Assembly: GCF_019090095.1 (NCBI RefSeq)
Contig: NZ_JAGQFP010000001.1
Coordinates: 1,054,001-1,118,000, forward strand
Length of the DNA stretch: 64,000 bases
Source: Stutzerimonas stutzeri
Lineage (GTDB): Bacteria > Pseudomonadota > Gammaproteobacteria > Pseudomonadales > Pseudomonadaceae
Reading direction: 5' to 3'
How positions within the stretch are numbered: the first letter of the stretch is position 1; the number at the start of each line of letters is the position of its first letter. The position numbers and the translations under genes are program-made. Under the pieces are notes generated by a model. That model was not told where the DNA came from, did not search any database, and saw only the letters and a list, made by a program, of their open reading frames with translations. Shown here in pieces: positions 54,258-64,000 of this stretch.

Positions 54258-55249
54258 GCTGGCTGACTCCTGAGGTGATCGACGTGATCATCGCCGTGGT
54301 CAAGGCGCTGGTGATCATGCTCGCGGTGGTGGTTTGCGGTGCGCTGCTCAGCTTCGTCGAACGGCGCCTGCTGGGCTGGTGGCAGGACCGCTACGGCCCC
54401 AACCGCGTCGGGCCTTTCGGCATGTTCCAGCTCGCCGCGGACATGCTGAAGATGTTCTTCAAGGAAGACTGGAACCCGCCGTTTTCCGACCGTCTGATCT
54501 TTACCCTGGCGCCGGTGGTGGCGATGAGTTCGCTGCTGATCGCCTTCGCCATCGTGCCGATAACGCCGACCTGGGGCGTGGCGGACCTGAACATCGGGCT
54601 CCTGTTCTTCTTCGCCATGGCCGGCCTCACCGTTTATGCCGTGCTCTTCGCCGGTTGGGCAAGCAACAACAAGTTCGCCCTGCTCGGCGCCCTGCGCGCT
54701 TCGGCACAAACGGTGTCCTACGAGGTGTTTCTGGGACTCTCGCTGATGGGCATCGTTGCCCAGGTCGGCTCGTTCAACATGCGCGACATCGTCGAGTATC
54801 AGCAGCAGCACCTGTGGTTCATCATTCCGCAGTTCCTCGGTTTCTGTACCTTCTTCATCGCTGGCGTCGCGGTCACTCACCGCCATCCATTCGACCAGCC
54901 GGAAGCCGAGCAGGAGCTGGCCGACGGTTACCACGTCGAGTATGCGGGCATGAAGTGGGGCATGTTCTTCGTCGGTGAGTACATCGGCATCGTGACCATC
55001 TCGGCGCTGCTGACCACCCTGTTCTTCGGCGGCTGGCACGGCCCGTTCCTCGACGCCCTGCCCTGGCTGTCCTTCTTCTGGTTCGCCATCAAAACCGGGT
55101 TCTTCATCATGCTGTTCGTGCTGCTGCGCGCCTCGCTGCCGCGCCCGCGCTACGACCAGGTGATGGCGTTCGGCTGGAAGTTCTGCCTGCCGCTGACCCT
55201 GATCAACCTGCTGGTGACCGGCGCATTCGTGCTGGCCGCGGCCCAGTAA
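54254..55249 (+). CDS. nuoH: NADH-quinone oxidoreductase subunit H
   Basis: 331 residues, about eight transmembrane helices. [14 protein letters not shown] quinone-channel segment ([32 protein letters not shown]) and the acidic loop [29 protein letters not shown] motif ([16 protein letters not shown]) are clear. ATGA overlap with nuoG. Confidence 0.96.
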   Translation: MSWLTPEVIDVIIAVVKALVIMLAVVVCGALLSFVERRLLGWWQDRYGPNRVGPFGMFQLAADMLKMFFKEDWNPPFSDRLIFTLAPVVAMSSLLIAFAIVPITPTWGVADLNIGLLFFFAMAGLTVYAVLFAGWASNNKFALLGALRASAQTVSYEVFLGLSLMGIVAQVGSFNMRDIVEYQQQHLWFIIPQFLGFCTFFIAGVAVTHRHPFDQPEAEQELADGYHVEYAGMKWGMFFVGEYIGIVTISALLTTLFFGGWHGPFLDALPWLSFFWFAIKTGFFIMLFVLLRASLPRPRYDQVMAFGWKFCLPLTLINLLVTGAFVLAAAQ

Positions 55250-55260
55250 GGAGAGAATTC

Positions 55261-55809
55261 ATGTTCAAGTACATTGGCGCGGTGCTCCACGGCACCTACA
55301 CCCAGTTACGCAGCCTGGTGATGGTCTTCAGCCACGGCTTTCGCAAGCGCGACACCCTGCAATATCCGGAAGAGCAGGTCTACCTGCCGCCGCGCTATCG
55401 CGGGCGCATCGTGCTGACGCGCGACCCCGATGGCGAGGAACGCTGCGTGGCCTGCAACCTCTGCGCGGTCGCTTGCCCGGTAGCCTGCATTTCGCTGCAG
55501 AAGGCCGAGACCGACGAAGGCCGCTGGTACCCGGAATTCTTCCGCATCAACTTCTCGCGCTGCATCTTCTGCGGCCTGTGCGAAGAAGCCTGCCCGACCA
55601 ACGCGATCCAGCTCACCCCGGATTTCGAGATGGGCGAGTACAAGCGTCAGGACCTGGTGTACGAGAAGGAAGACCTGCTGATTTCCGGCCCCGGCAAGTA
55701 TCCCGATTACAACTTCTATCGCGTCTCTGGTCTGGCCATCGCCGGTAAGCCCAAGGGCGCCGCGCAGAACGAGGCGGAGCCGATCAACGTCAAGGGGTTG
55801 TTGCCATGA
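55261..55809 (+). CDS. nuoI: NADH-quinone oxidoreductase subunit I
   Basis: 182 residues with two [4Fe-4S] ferredoxin motifs, [13 protein letters not shown] and [13 protein letters not shown] (clusters N6a/N6b). AGGAGA lies just before the ATG. Confidence 0.96.
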   Translation: MFKYIGAVLHGTYTQLRSLVMVFSHGFRKRDTLQYPEEQVYLPPRYRGRIVLTRDPDGEERCVACNLCAVACPVACISLQKAETDEGRWYPEFFRINFSRCIFCGLCEEACPTNAIQLTPDFEMGEYKRQDLVYEKEDLLISGPGKYPDYNFYRVSGLAIAGKPKGAAQNEAEPINVKGLLP

Positions 55810-55978
55810 CGGCTTTCGATGAAAAGCGCTGGCCAATGGCATTAGGCATCCGTGGCAGCGGTCCTGACTGCGAAACGCGTCCTGAAAGCTCGCGGTCGAG
55901 ACCGCGCCCACAGGGTCTGGGCACGGCTGTTTCGTTCAGCCTCCAGCCAGCAGCCTTCCAGCGTTCCAGGAGCTTCTG
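55810..55978 (+). other. 169-bp gap between nuoI and nuoJ with a strong hairpin
   Basis: No convincing gene. CGCGGT-[CGAG]-ACCGCG at 55891-55906 is a perfect hairpin with a tetraloop. The nuoJ ribosome binding site AGGAG is at its end. All other nuo junctions except nuoF-nuoG are short or overlapping. Confidence 0.55.
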
Positions 55979-56479
55979 ATGGAATTCGCCTTCTACTTTT
56001 CCGCCGGCGTGGCGGTGGTCGCCACGCTGAGGGTCATCACCGGTAGCAATCCGGTGCACGCCCTGCTCTACCTGATCACCTCGCTGCTGGCGGTGTCGAT
56101 GTGCTTCTTCAGCCTCGGCGCGCCCTTTGCTGGCGCACTCGAAGTGATCGTCTATGCCGGCGCCATCATGGTGCTCTTCGTGTTCGTGGTGATGATGCTC
56201 AACCTGGGTCGCAACACCGTCAGCCAGGAACGCGGCTGGATGGCGCCCCGCGTCTGGCTCGGCCCGTCGCTGTTGGCCGCCATCCTGCTGGCTCAGCTGC
56301 TCTGGGCGCTCTTTTCAGCCTCCGAGTACTCGCCGGCCGGGCTCACCACCGTGGGGCCCAAGGAAGTCGGCATCGCCCTCTTCGGACCTTACCTGTTGGC
56401 CGTCGAGCTGGCTTCCATGCTGCTGCTGGCGGCGCTGGTCGCGGCTTTCCACCTCGGCCGCCACGAGGCGAAGGAGTAA
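55979..56479 (+). CDS. nuoJ: NADH-quinone oxidoreductase subunit J
   Basis: 166 residues with five transmembrane helices and the conserved [20 protein letters not shown] segment of NuoJ (third helix, with the pi-bulge region). CCAGGAG precedes ATG 55979. Confidence 0.95.
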   Translation: MEFAFYFSAGVAVVATLRVITGSNPVHALLYLITSLLAVSMCFFSLGAPFAGALEVIVYAGAIMVLFVFVVMMLNLGRNTVSQERGWMAPRVWLGPSLLAAILLAQLLWALFSASEYSPAGLTTVGPKEVGIALFGPYLLAVELASMLLLAALVAAFHLGRHEAKE

Positions 56480-56483
56480 CGCC

Positions 56484-56792
56484 ATGCATTCGATTCCGAT
56501 GGAACACGGCCTGGCCGTTGCCGCCGTGCTGTTCTGCCTGGGACTGGTTGGCCTGATGGTACGGCGCAACATCCTGTTCATGCTGATGAGCCTGGAGGTG
56601 ATGATGAACGCCACCGGTCTGGCGTTCGTCGTGGCCGGCAGCCGCTGGGGGCAACCCGACGGTCAGATCATGTTCATCCTGGTGATCACCCTGGCTGCCG
56701 CCGAGGCCGCGATCGGCCTGGCGATCCTGCTGCAGCTGTACCGCCGCTTCAACACCCTCGATGTCGACGCTGCAAGCGAGATGCGCGGATGA
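56484..56792 (+). CDS. nuoK: NADH-quinone oxidoreductase subunit K
   Basis: 102 residues, three helices, with the conserved membrane glutamates in [14 protein letters not shown] and [12 protein letters not shown] used in proton transfer. Four bases after nuoJ; the stop overlaps nuoL. Confidence 0.96.
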   Translation: MHSIPMEHGLAVAAVLFCLGLVGLMVRRNILFMLMSLEVMMNATGLAFVVAGSRWGQPDGQIMFILVITLAAAEAAIGLAILLQLYRRFNTLDVDAASEMRG

Positions 56793-58633
56793 ACCTACTA
56801 TTCCTGACCTTCGTTTTTCCGCTGCTTGGCTACTTCCTGCTGGCCTTTACTCGTGGACGGATGTCCGAAACGCTCGCCGCGATAATCGGTGTTGGCTCGG
56901 TCGGCCTGTCCGCGCTGATTGCGGCCCTGTGTATCTGGCAGTTCAACACCGCACCGCCCGCCGGTGGCGTCTTTACCCAGCACCTCTGGCAGTGGCTGGA
57001 CGTCGCGGGCTTCAGCGTCGCCTTCGGCCTGCACCTGGATGGCCTGTCGCTGACGATGCTCGGCGTGGTCACCGGGGTGGGCTTTCTCATCCACCTGTTC
57101 GCCAGCTGGTACCTGCGGGGTGAGGAAGGCTATTCGCGCTTTTTCGCCTACACCAACCTGTTCATCTTCAGCATGTTGCTGCTGGTGCTGGGCGACAACC
57201 TGCTGCTGCTGTACTTCGGCTGGGAAGGCGTCGGGCTGTGCTCCTACCTGCTGATCGGCTTCTATTTCAAGGAGCGCAAGAACGGCAATGCCGCACTCAA
57301 GGCCTTCATCGTGACCCGCGTCGGTGACGTGCTGATGGCCTTCGGTCTGTTCATCCTCTTCGTTCAGCTCGGGACGCTGGATATCCAGCAGCTGCTGGTG
57401 CTCGCGCCGCAGCAATTTGCCAGCGGCGACCTCTGGATCACCTTGGCGACCTTGGCGCTGCTGGGCGGGGCGGTGGGCAAATCGGCGCAACTGCCATTGC
57501 AGACCTGGCTGGCCGACGCCATGGCCGGCCCGACACCGGTATCCGCACTGATCCACGCGGCGACCATGGTCACCGCGGGTGTCTACCTGATCGCCCGTAC
57601 CCACGGACTGTTCCTGCTCGCGCCGGATGTGCACGAACTAGTCGGCATCGTCGGCGGTGTGACGCTACTACTGGCGGGCTTCGCCGCGCTGGTGCAGACC
57701 GACATCAAGCGCATCCTCGCCTATTCGACGATGAGCCAGATCGGCTACATGTTCCTGGCGCTCGGCGTTGGCGCCTGGGATGCGGCGATTTTCCACCTGA
57801 TGACCCACGCTTTCTTCAAGGCGCTGCTGTTCCTCGCCGCCGGCTCGGTCATCCATGCCTGCCATCACGAGCAAAATATTTTCAAGATGGGTGGTCTGTG
57901 GCGGAGGCTGCCGCTGGCCTACGCGAGCTTCATCGTTGGCGGCTCGGCCCTGGCGGCGTTGCCACTGATCACGGCCGGTTTCTATTCCAAGGACGAGATC
58001 CTCTGGGAGGCCTTCGCCAGCGGGCACAGCGGGTTGCTCTACGCCGGTCTGGCGGGCGCCTTCCTGACCTCGCTGTACACCTTCCGCCTGATCTTCATCG
58101 CCTTCCACGGCGAGGCTAAAACCGAGGCCCATGCCGGACGGGGCATCGCCCACAGCCTGCCGCTGATGGTGCTGATCCTGTTGTCGACGTTCGTCGGCGC
58201 GTTGATTGTGCCGCCGCTGGCCGGTGTCCTGCCAGAAAGCGTCGGCCATGCCGGCGGAGAAGCCAAGCACAGCCTGGAGATCGCTTCGGGCGCCATTGCC
58301 CTGGCCGGCATCCTCCTTGCCGCCATGCTGTTCCTCGGCAAGCGTGGCCTGGTCACCAGCCTGGCGCAGAGCGCACCCGGTCGCTTCCTGACGGCTTGGT
58401 GGTATGCCGCCTGGGGCTTCGACTGGCTCTACGACAAGCTCTTCGTGCAGCCCTATCTGTGGCTGACGCGCCTGCTCGCGCGCGATCCTGTCGATGCCAC
58501 CATCGGCGTGATCCCGCGTACCGCCCGTGGCAGCCATGCCCTGTTGAGCCGCAGCGAAACCGGCCAGTTGCGCTGGTACGCCCTGTCCATCGTTGGCGGA
58601 GCCGTGCTGTTGCTCGGCGTCGTTCTGCTCTGA
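56789..58633 (+). CDS. nuoL: NADH-quinone oxidoreductase subunit L
   Basis: 614-residue antiporter-like subunit. [17 protein letters not shown] carries the conserved Glu, [31 protein letters not shown] the Lys/His region, and a C-terminal lateral helix completes the proton-pumping distal arm. ATGA overlap with nuoK. Confidence 0.96.
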   Translation: MNLLFLTFVFPLLGYFLLAFTRGRMSETLAAIIGVGSVGLSALIAALCIWQFNTAPPAGGVFTQHLWQWLDVAGFSVAFGLHLDGLSLTMLGVVTGVGFLIHLFASWYLRGEEGYSRFFAYTNLFIFSMLLLVLGDNLLLLYFGWEGVGLCSYLLIGFYFKERKNGNAALKAFIVTRVGDVLMAFGLFILFVQLGTLDIQQLLVLAPQQFASGDLWITLATLALLGGAVGKSAQLPLQTWLADAMAGPTPVSALIHAATMVTAGVYLIARTHGLFLLAPDVHELVGIVGGVTLLLAGFAALVQTDIKRILAYSTMSQIGYMFLALGVGAWDAAIFHLMTHAFFKALLFLAAGSVIHACHHEQNIFKMGGLWRRLPLAYASFIVGGSALAALPLITAGFYSKDEILWEAFASGHSGLLYAGLAGAFLTSLYTFRLIFIAFHGEAKTEAHAGRGIAHSLPLMVLILLSTFVGALIVPPLAGVLPESVGHAGGEAKHSLEIASGAIALAGILLAAMLFLGKRGLVTSLAQSAPGRFLTAWWYAAWGFDWLYDKLFVQPYLWLTRLLARDPVDATIGVIPRTARGSHALLSRSETGQLRWYALSIVGGAVLLLGVVLL

Positions 58634-58655
58634 ATCTGCGCAAGGACTCCAACCC

Positions 58656-60185
58656 GTGATTCTGCCCTGGTTAATCCTGATTCCCTTCATCGGCGGCCTG
58701 CTCTGCTGGCTCGTCGAACAGTTCGACAAAAGCCTGCCGCGCTGGATCGCCCTGCTCACCATGGGCCTGCTGCTCGCCATCGGCCTCTGGCTATGGGCGA
58801 CCGGCGACTACCAGCTGGCGCCAGCCCCTGGCGCCGAGGCTAATTGGGCCCTGCAATTCAAGCACGTCTGGATCGAGCGCTTCGGCATCAACCTGCACCT
58901 CGCGCTCGATGGCCTGTCGCTGCTGATGGTCATACTGACCGGACTGCTCGGCGTGCTTTCGGTCCTCTGTTCCTGGAAAGAGATCCAGCGCCACGTCGGC
59001 TTCTTCCACCTCAACCTGATGTGGATCCTCGGCGGCGTGGTCGGGGTCTTCCTCGCGCTCGACCTGTTCCTGTTCTTCTTTTTCTGGGAAATGATGCTGG
59101 TGCCGATGTATTTCCTCATCGCGCTCTGGGGTCACAGTGCCGAAGGCAAGCGTTCGCGGATCAATGCCGCGACCAAGTTCTTCATCTACACCCAGGCCAG
59201 CGGCCTGATCATGCTGGTGGCGATCCTTGGTCTGGTCCTGGTCAATTACCACAACACCGGCACCCTGACCTTCGACTACGAGCTGCTGCTCAAGGCCGAG
59301 CTGGCGCCGGGCCTCGAGTACCTGCTGATGCTGGGCTTCTTCATCGCCTTTGCCGTGAAGTTTCCCATCGTACCGTTCCATTCCTGGTTACCCGACGCCC
59401 ATGCCCAGGCGCCGACCGCGGGCTCCGTCGACCTGGCGGGCATCCTGCTGAAGACGGCCGCCTACGGCATGATTCGCTTCGCCCTCCCGCTGTTTCCTGA
59501 AGCATCGATGGACTTCGCACCGATCGCCATGGGACTGGGTTTGCTGGGCATCTTCTACGGCGCCCTGCTGTCGTTCGGGCAGACCGACATCAAGCGGCTG
59601 ATCGCCTATTCCAGCGTCTCGCACATGGGCTTCGTGCTGATCGGGATCTACTCGGGTAGCCAGCTCGCCTTGCAGGGCGCGGTGGTGCTGATGATCGCCC
59701 ATGGCCTCTCGGCGGCTGCTCTGTTCATTCTCAGCGGTCAACTCTATGAACGCCTGCATACCCGCGACATGCGCGAAATGGGCGGGCTCTGGTCGCGCCT
59801 GCCGTGGCTCCCGCCGCTAAGCCTGTTCTTCGCCGCCGCCTCGCTGGGCCTGCCCGGTACCGGCAACTTCATCGGTGAGTTCGTGGTGCTGTTCGGCGCC
59901 TTTGCCGAGTCGCCCTGGGTCGTGGTGATCGCGACCTTCGGCCTGGTGCTCTCTTCGGTTTATTCGTTGGCGATGATCCACCGGGCCTATTTCGGCCCGT
60001 CCCGTGGCGAAGGGATGCTACCGGGCCTGGATGGGCGCGAGGTGTCCATGGTGCTGGTGCTGGCGTTGCTGCTGGTGCTGCTCGGTGTGTTCCCGCAGCG
60101 CGTATTCGACACCTCGCACGCGACCATCAGCGGCGTGCAGCAGTGGCTCGATGCTGCTTTCTCCCCAACCGTTTCGGCCCGGTAG
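58656..60185 (+). CDS. nuoM: NADH-quinone oxidoreductase subunit M
   Basis: About 509 residues, antiporter-like. [18 protein letters not shown] has the key Glu; [31 protein letters not shown] is the broken-helix region. The start is taken as GTG 58656, with AAGGA 9 nt upstream and the protein beginning [13 protein letters not shown]; a longer in-frame start inside nuoL is unlikely. Confidence 0.93.
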   Translation: MILPWLILIPFIGGLLCWLVEQFDKSLPRWIALLTMGLLLAIGLWLWATGDYQLAPAPGAEANWALQFKHVWIERFGINLHLALDGLSLLMVILTGLLGVLSVLCSWKEIQRHVGFFHLNLMWILGGVVGVFLALDLFLFFFFWEMMLVPMYFLIALWGHSAEGKRSRINAATKFFIYTQASGLIMLVAILGLVLVNYHNTGTLTFDYELLLKAELAPGLEYLLMLGFFIAFAVKFPIVPFHSWLPDAHAQAPTAGSVDLAGILLKTAAYGMIRFALPLFPEASMDFAPIAMGLGLLGIFYGALLSFGQTDIKRLIAYSSVSHMGFVLIGIYSGSQLALQGAVVLMIAHGLSAAALFILSGQLYERLHTRDMREMGGLWSRLPWLPPLSLFFAAASLGLPGTGNFIGEFVVLFGAFAESPWVVVIATFGLVLSSVYSLAMIHRAYFGPSRGEGMLPGLDGREVSMVLVLALLLVLLGVFPQRVFDTSHATISGVQQWLDAAFSPTVSAR

Positions 60186-60193
60186 TAACTGTT

Positions 60194-61660
60194 ATGCAAT
60201 TGACTCAGCAATACATCATCGCCCTGCTACCTCTGCTGATCACCGGTGCCACCGCCATTGCGGTCATGCTGACGATTGCCTGGCGGCGCCACTACGGCCT
60301 CACCTTCGTCGTCACCTCCGCCGGCCTGACGCTTGCGTTGCTGTCGATCCTGCCCGCCCTGCACGTGGCCCCACTGAACGTAACGCCAATGTTGCGGCTG
60401 GATGCCTTCGCCTACTTCTATTCGGCACTCGTACTGGTCGCCACCCTGGCCTGCGTGACGCTGGCGCACGCCTACCTCGGCGAAGCCGATTCGGACGGCT
60501 TTCCGGGCAACCGCGAGGAGCTGTTCCTGCTGATGTCGCTGGCCGCCGCCGGCGGATTGGTGCTGGTCAGTACGCAGCACCTGGCGGGGCTCTTCATCGG
60601 CCTGGAGTTGCTCTCGGTACCGGTCTACGGGCTGGTGGCCTACGCCTTCTTCAACAAGCGCTCGCTGGAAGCCGGGATCAAGTACATGGTGCTGTCCGGC
60701 GCCGGCAGCGCCTTCATGCTGTTCGGCATGGCGCTGCTCTATGCCGAGTCAGGCAGCCTCGATTTCACCGGTATCGGCGCCAGCCTGGCGGCACAGGGGT
60801 CATCGCTTCTGGTCCACGCCGGGATCGGCATGCTGCTGGTTGGCCTGGGCTTCAAGCTGTCGCTTGCGCCGTTCCATCTCTGGACGCCCGATGTCTACGA
60901 GGGCGCGCCGGCACCGGTCGCGGCCTTTCTGGCGACAGCCAGCAAGGTCGCGGTGTTCGCGGTACTGCTGCGCCTGTATCAGCTGTCGCCCGCCACCAGC
61001 GGGGGCTGGCTGAACGATGCGCTAAGCCTGATCGCCATCGCGTCGATCCTGATCGGCAACCTGTTGGCGCTGAACCAGAGCAATATCAAACGCCTGCTGG
61101 GTTATTCGTCCATCGCCCACTTCGGCTATTTGCTGGTGGCGTTCATCGCCAGCAAGGGATTGGCCGTCGAAGCCATTGGCGTCTATCTGGTGACCTATCT
61201 GCTCACCACCCTCGGTGCATTCGGCGTGGTCAGCCTGATGTCCAGCCCCTACAAGGGACGCGATGCGGACGCGCTGTATGAATACCGCGGGCTGTTCTGG
61301 CGCCGCCCTTACCTCACTGCCGTGCTGACCGTGATGATGCTGTCGCTCGCCGGCATCCCGCTGACGGCGGGCTTCGTTGGCAAGTTCTACGTCATTGCAT
61401 CCGGCGTCGAGTCGCAGCTGTGGTGGCTGCTGGGCGCCCTGATCATCGGCAGCGCTGTGGGCCTGTTCTACTACCTGCGGGTCGTGGTGACACTCTATCT
61501 GGTCGAGCCGGGCCTGCGCCGTCACGATGCCCCGTCGAACTGGGGGCAACTGGCCGGCGGGGTCATGCTGCTGGCAATTGCCGTGTTGGCCTTCTTCCTC
61601 GGCGTCTACCCGCAGCCGTTGCTGGAACTGGTACAGCATGCCGGGCTGGCAGCGGTATAG
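60194..61660 (+). CDS. nuoN: NADH-quinone oxidoreductase subunit N
   Basis: 488 residues, antiporter-like. [18 protein letters not shown] contains the conserved Glu and [32 protein letters not shown] the Lys/His region. ATG 60194 is chosen; upstream in-frame codons lie inside nuoM. Last nuo gene. Confidence 0.95.
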   Translation: MQLTQQYIIALLPLLITGATAIAVMLTIAWRRHYGLTFVVTSAGLTLALLSILPALHVAPLNVTPMLRLDAFAYFYSALVLVATLACVTLAHAYLGEADSDGFPGNREELFLLMSLAAAGGLVLVSTQHLAGLFIGLELLSVPVYGLVAYAFFNKRSLEAGIKYMVLSGAGSAFMLFGMALLYAESGSLDFTGIGASLAAQGSSLLVHAGIGMLLVGLGFKLSLAPFHLWTPDVYEGAPAPVAAFLATASKVAVFAVLLRLYQLSPATSGGWLNDALSLIAIASILIGNLLALNQSNIKRLLGYSSIAHFGYLLVAFIASKGLAVEAIGVYLVTYLLTTLGAFGVVSLMSSPYKGRDADALYEYRGLFWRRPYLTAVLTVMMLSLAGIPLTAGFVGKFYVIASGVESQLWWLLGALIIGSAVGLFYYLRVVVTLYLVEPGLRRHDAPSNWGQLAGGVMLLAIAVLAFFLGVYPQPLLELVQHAGLAAV

Positions 61661-62098
61661 GTTGAGTATGGGATGACGGCCTGAGGCGATGAATAGGTTG
61701 CGCAAGGCTGCAGTTGCGCAACCGGTGAGGTCGTGAAGCAACGAAAGGCGCCCATGCGTTGCCAGCGCGACACAATGGCGACTCATGGGCCCGACCACTG
61801 CAAACCGACCAGCCAGACCACCGCCATCGAAACGGCACGGCTTTTAGCTGTTTCGGATTCGATGCTCCTCTCGCTAGACACGGCCATAGCCGCGCGCTCA
61901 AAGGTTTTTGTCCTCATCGATTCGATGGACGACGCATCGCTCGAAAGGCCCACGGCGCCAACAGAGGCCCCTCCCCCATGAGGCACTTCTGTGCTCTACC
62001 AGGTGCCAGCCAGTACGCAACGCCGCGCCAACTGCCTCTTTCCTTCCCACATAAAAAACCGCGACCCTGAGGCCGCGGTTTTAGTCGCTACGGGAGCA
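61661..62098. other. intergenic region after nuoN
   Basis: 438 bp with no gene I can support; short open frames here have neither family resemblance nor ribosome binding sites. A perfect 10-bp hairpin GGTTGCGCAA/TTGCGCAACC (61696-61705 and 61714-61723) lies 36 bp after nuoN and may end the operon, though no T-run follows. The minus-strand terminator of the next gene is at 62053-62082. Confidence 0.5.
62053..62082 (-). terminator. intrinsic terminator of the RND-type transporter gene
   Basis: Read on the minus strand: TAAAACCGCGGCC-TCA-GGGTCGCGGTTTTTT, a GC-rich stem with flanking A- and T-runs, 16 bp beyond the stop codon. It may also stop transcription from the nuo side. Confidence 0.85.
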
Positions 62099-64000
62099 TC
62101 ACGCCTTTTGCCGCAGCTTCTCCGGCTTGATCAGGAAGCGTGCCAGTGCCGGCAGCAGCCAGATCGCCCCGACCATGTTCCAGAGGAACATGAAGGTCAG
62201 CATCAGTCCCATGTCCGCCTGGAATTTGATCGCCGAGAAGACCCAGGTAAACACGCCGATGGCGAGGCAGATACCGGTGAAGATGACCGCCTTACCGGTG
62301 GTCTTCAGGGTCTGGTAGTAGGCTTCCTGCAGCGTCAGGCCCTGACGCAGGTAGGACTCCAGACGGCTATAGATGTAGATACCGTAGTCGACGCCGATAC
62401 CCACACCCAAGGCGATTACTGGCAGCGTCGCGACTTTCACGCCGATTCCCATGAACGCCATCAGCGCGTTGCCGAGGATCGATGTCAGCACCAGCGGCAG
62501 GATCACGCAGAGCGTGGCGGCTACTGAGCGGAAGGTCAGCAGGCACATGAAGCTCACGGCGGCATAGACCGCGATCAGCATGGTCGTTTCGGACGCGGCG
62601 ATGACTTCGTTGGTGGCCGCCTCGATACCGGCGTTACCGGCCGCCAGGACGAACTCCAGCCCCTCGCGGTTGTTTTCCTCGGCGAAATCGCGCGCCACGG
62701 CCACCACGTGTTCCAGCGTCTCTGCCTTGTGGTCGTTGAGGAACACCAGCACCGGCGCCAGCGAGCAATCGCTGTTGTACATGCCTTCGGCACGGGCGAT
62801 AGAGCTGTTGAGCACGAACTGGTTACGCGACAGTGTTTCCCATTTCAGGCTGCCCTCGTTCATGCCTTTGATGCTCTGCCGCGCGACGGTCACCATCGAG
62901 ACGGTCGACTGCACGCCCTCGGTGTTTTCCATCCGCCACATCAGCTCGTCCATCGCTGCCAGCGTGTCGTAATGAGCACAGCCTTCGGGCGCTGTCTTGA
63001 CCATCACCACCAGCACGTCGGAACTGGTCGAGTAGTTGCGGATCACGAAATCGTTATCGAGGTTGTAGCGTGAGTCCGGATGCAGCTCCGGGGCGCCCTG
63101 ATCGAGGTCGCCGATTTTCAGGTTCTGGCCATACCAGAGCCCGCCACCGACCGCCAACAGCGCGATGACGATCGAGACCGACGCGACTGTCGGGCTGGCG
63201 AAGTTGGCCAGGGCACGCCAGAACGGATGGTTGCGCGCCGCCTCTTCGCGCGCCTGCTTGACCGCGCGCTGACTGATTCCCAGGTAGGAAATCGCTACCG
63301 GCAGCAGGATCAGGTTGGTGAGGATGATCACGGCCACGCCGAGGGACGCACCGATGGCCAGCTCGCGGATGACGCCGATGTCGATCAGCAGGAGGGTGAC
63401 GAAGCCCACCGCGTCCGACGCCAGCGCGACCATACCGGGGATGAACAGCTGACGGAACGCCAGGCGTGCAGCCGATAGCGGGTCACTGGTCTCCCCCGAG
63501 GCCATGGCGATGCCGTTGATTTTCTGCACGCCGTGGGAAATACCGATGGCGAAGACCAGGAACGGCACCAGCATCGAATAGGGGTCGAGACCGAAACCCA
63601 GCGTATGCAGCAAGCCCAGCTGCCAGGCGACCGCGATCAGCGTGGTCACCACCACCGCGATGGTGCTCTTGAAGCAGCGGGTGAACCACAGCAACAGCGC
63701 CAGGGTGATACCGATGGCGACGAAGAAGAAGAGCGCGACGCCGACCAGACCGTCGATCAAGTCGCCGACCTTCTTGGCGAAGCCGATGATGTGGATCTCC
63801 ACATTCGGGTTCTGCGCCTCGTACTTGTCGCGAATCTTCTCTTCCAGCTCGTGCGAGAACTTCTGGTAGTCGAGCTTGATCAGCTTGCTGCGATCATCCG
63901 GGTCCGAGTAGGACTCCATCAGTGGCACGTCGATGATGCTGGACTTGAAGTCGTTTGCCACCAACCGTCCGATCTGCCCCGACTTGAGAATGTTGCCGCG
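62099..64000 (-). CDS. RND-superfamily (MMPL/HAE3-like) exporter, 5' end outside window
   Basis: Partial: 633 residues visible, open to the window edge (the frame continues RGNILKSGQIGRLVANDF). Two hydrophobic blocks of about five helices each surround a periplasmic domain. RND motifs include GVGIGVDYGIYIYSRLE in the second block and FAIGISHGVQKINGIAMA in the first. Related proteins move hopanoids or other lipids/hydrophobes; the substrate here is unknown. An internal TTG at 63964 is not the true start. Confidence 0.88.
   Translation of the reverse strand, partial: RGNILKSGQIGRLVANDFKSSIIDVPLMESYSDPDDRSKLIKLDYQKFSHELEEKIRDKYEAQNPNVEIHIIGFAKKVGDLIDGLVGVALFFFVAIGITLALLLWFTRCFKSTIAVVVTTLIAVAWQLGLLHTLGFGLDPYSMLVPFLVFAIGISHGVQKINGIAMASGETSDPLSAARLAFRQLFIPGMVALASDAVGFVTLLLIDIGVIRELAIGASLGVAVIILTNLILLPVAISYLGISQRAVKQAREEAARNHPFWRALANFASPTVASVSIVIALLAVGGGLWYGQNLKIGDLDQGAPELHPDSRYNLDNDFVIRNYSTSSDVLVVMVKTAPEGCAHYDTLAAMDELMWRMENTEGVQSTVSMVTVARQSIKGMNEGSLKWETLSRNQFVLNSSIARAEGMYNSDCSLAPVLVFLNDHKAETLEHVVAVARDFAEENNREGLEFVLAAGNAGIEAATNEVIAASETTMLIAVYAAVSFMCLLTFRSVAATLCVILPLVLTSILGNALMAFMGIGVKVATLPVIALGVGIGVDYGIYIYSRLESYLRQGLTLQEAYYQTLKTTGKAVIFTGICLAIGVFTWVFSAIKFQADMGLMLTFMFLWNMVGAIWLLPALARFLIKPEKLRQKA

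Noticed and set aside
55852..56046. Short frame in the nuoI-nuoJ gap
   Set aside because: It overlaps nuoJ in another frame and has an arginine/serine-rich composition typical of non-coding GC-rich DNA.
61733..62070. Short overlapping frames after nuoN
   Set aside because: No ribosome binding sites and no recognisable features; they end in the terminator region.

Overview
The window is GC-rich chromosomal DNA from a gammaproteobacterium of the Pseudomonas/Stutzerimonas group. I base this on gene content and order (mobA, tRNA-Pro, an OprD-type porin, dgt, yggL, dacB, rlmL, rmf, pyrD, gdhB, a moxR-bat operon, nas genes, nuo with a fused nuoCD) and on Pseudomonas-type REP sequences. No insertion sequence, prophage, CRISPR array or rRNA gene was found. 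The right end cuts through an RND-superfamily transporter gene.

Layout. 1-14.6 kb is housekeeping: mobA, a small lipoprotein, tRNA-Pro(CGG), a DUF836 thioredoxin-fold protein (-), an OprD-family porin, a DUF883/YqjE/YqjK-like envelope cluster, dgt, a FUSC-type membrane protein, yggL (-), dacB, rlmL (-), rmf behind a structured upstream region, pyrD (-), DUF2835 (-) and a hypothetical protein. 14.7-19.6 kb is the very large NAD-glutamate dehydrogenase gdhB (-). 19.9-26.7 kb is a tightly overlapped moxR-DUF58-DUF4381-batA-batB/C-batD operon.

26.7-46.4 kb is a nitrate-assimilation island. It holds the nasST sensor/antiterminator pair, an ABC nitrate transporter (nrtABC), an MCP-type signalling protein with a NIT-like partner, a thioesterase, an MFS nitrate transporter (nasA), a PP2C phosphatase/kinase fusion, nirBD, the assimilatory nitrate reductase (nasC) and cobA for siroheme. 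Four -24/-12 (sigma-54) promoters can be read, before nasS, nrtA, nasA and nirB. The last three are each followed by the same RNA architecture: a first hairpin with an AACGxx hexaloop, a second with an AAAGGC hexaloop, and a terminator that shares bases with the second hairpin. This is the two-hairpin ANTAR target expected for NasT. Nitrogen limitation (NtrC/sigma-54) would start transcription, and nitrate (NasS releasing NasT) would allow read-through. A 1.2 kb tandem array of inverted REP pairs separates nasT from the nrtA promoter.

46.6-61.7 kb is the complete nuoA-N operon for NADH:quinone oxidoreductase, with two unusual structured gaps (nuoF-nuoG and nuoI-nuoJ). 62.1-64.0 kb is the RND/MMPL-like exporter (-), which lacks its N-terminus here.

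The least ordinary items are the three NasT-type leaders under sigma-54 promoters, the MCP plus NIT-like gene pair downstream of the nitrate ABC transporter, the tandem REP array with base-pair-swapped arms, and the row of hairpins before rmf.
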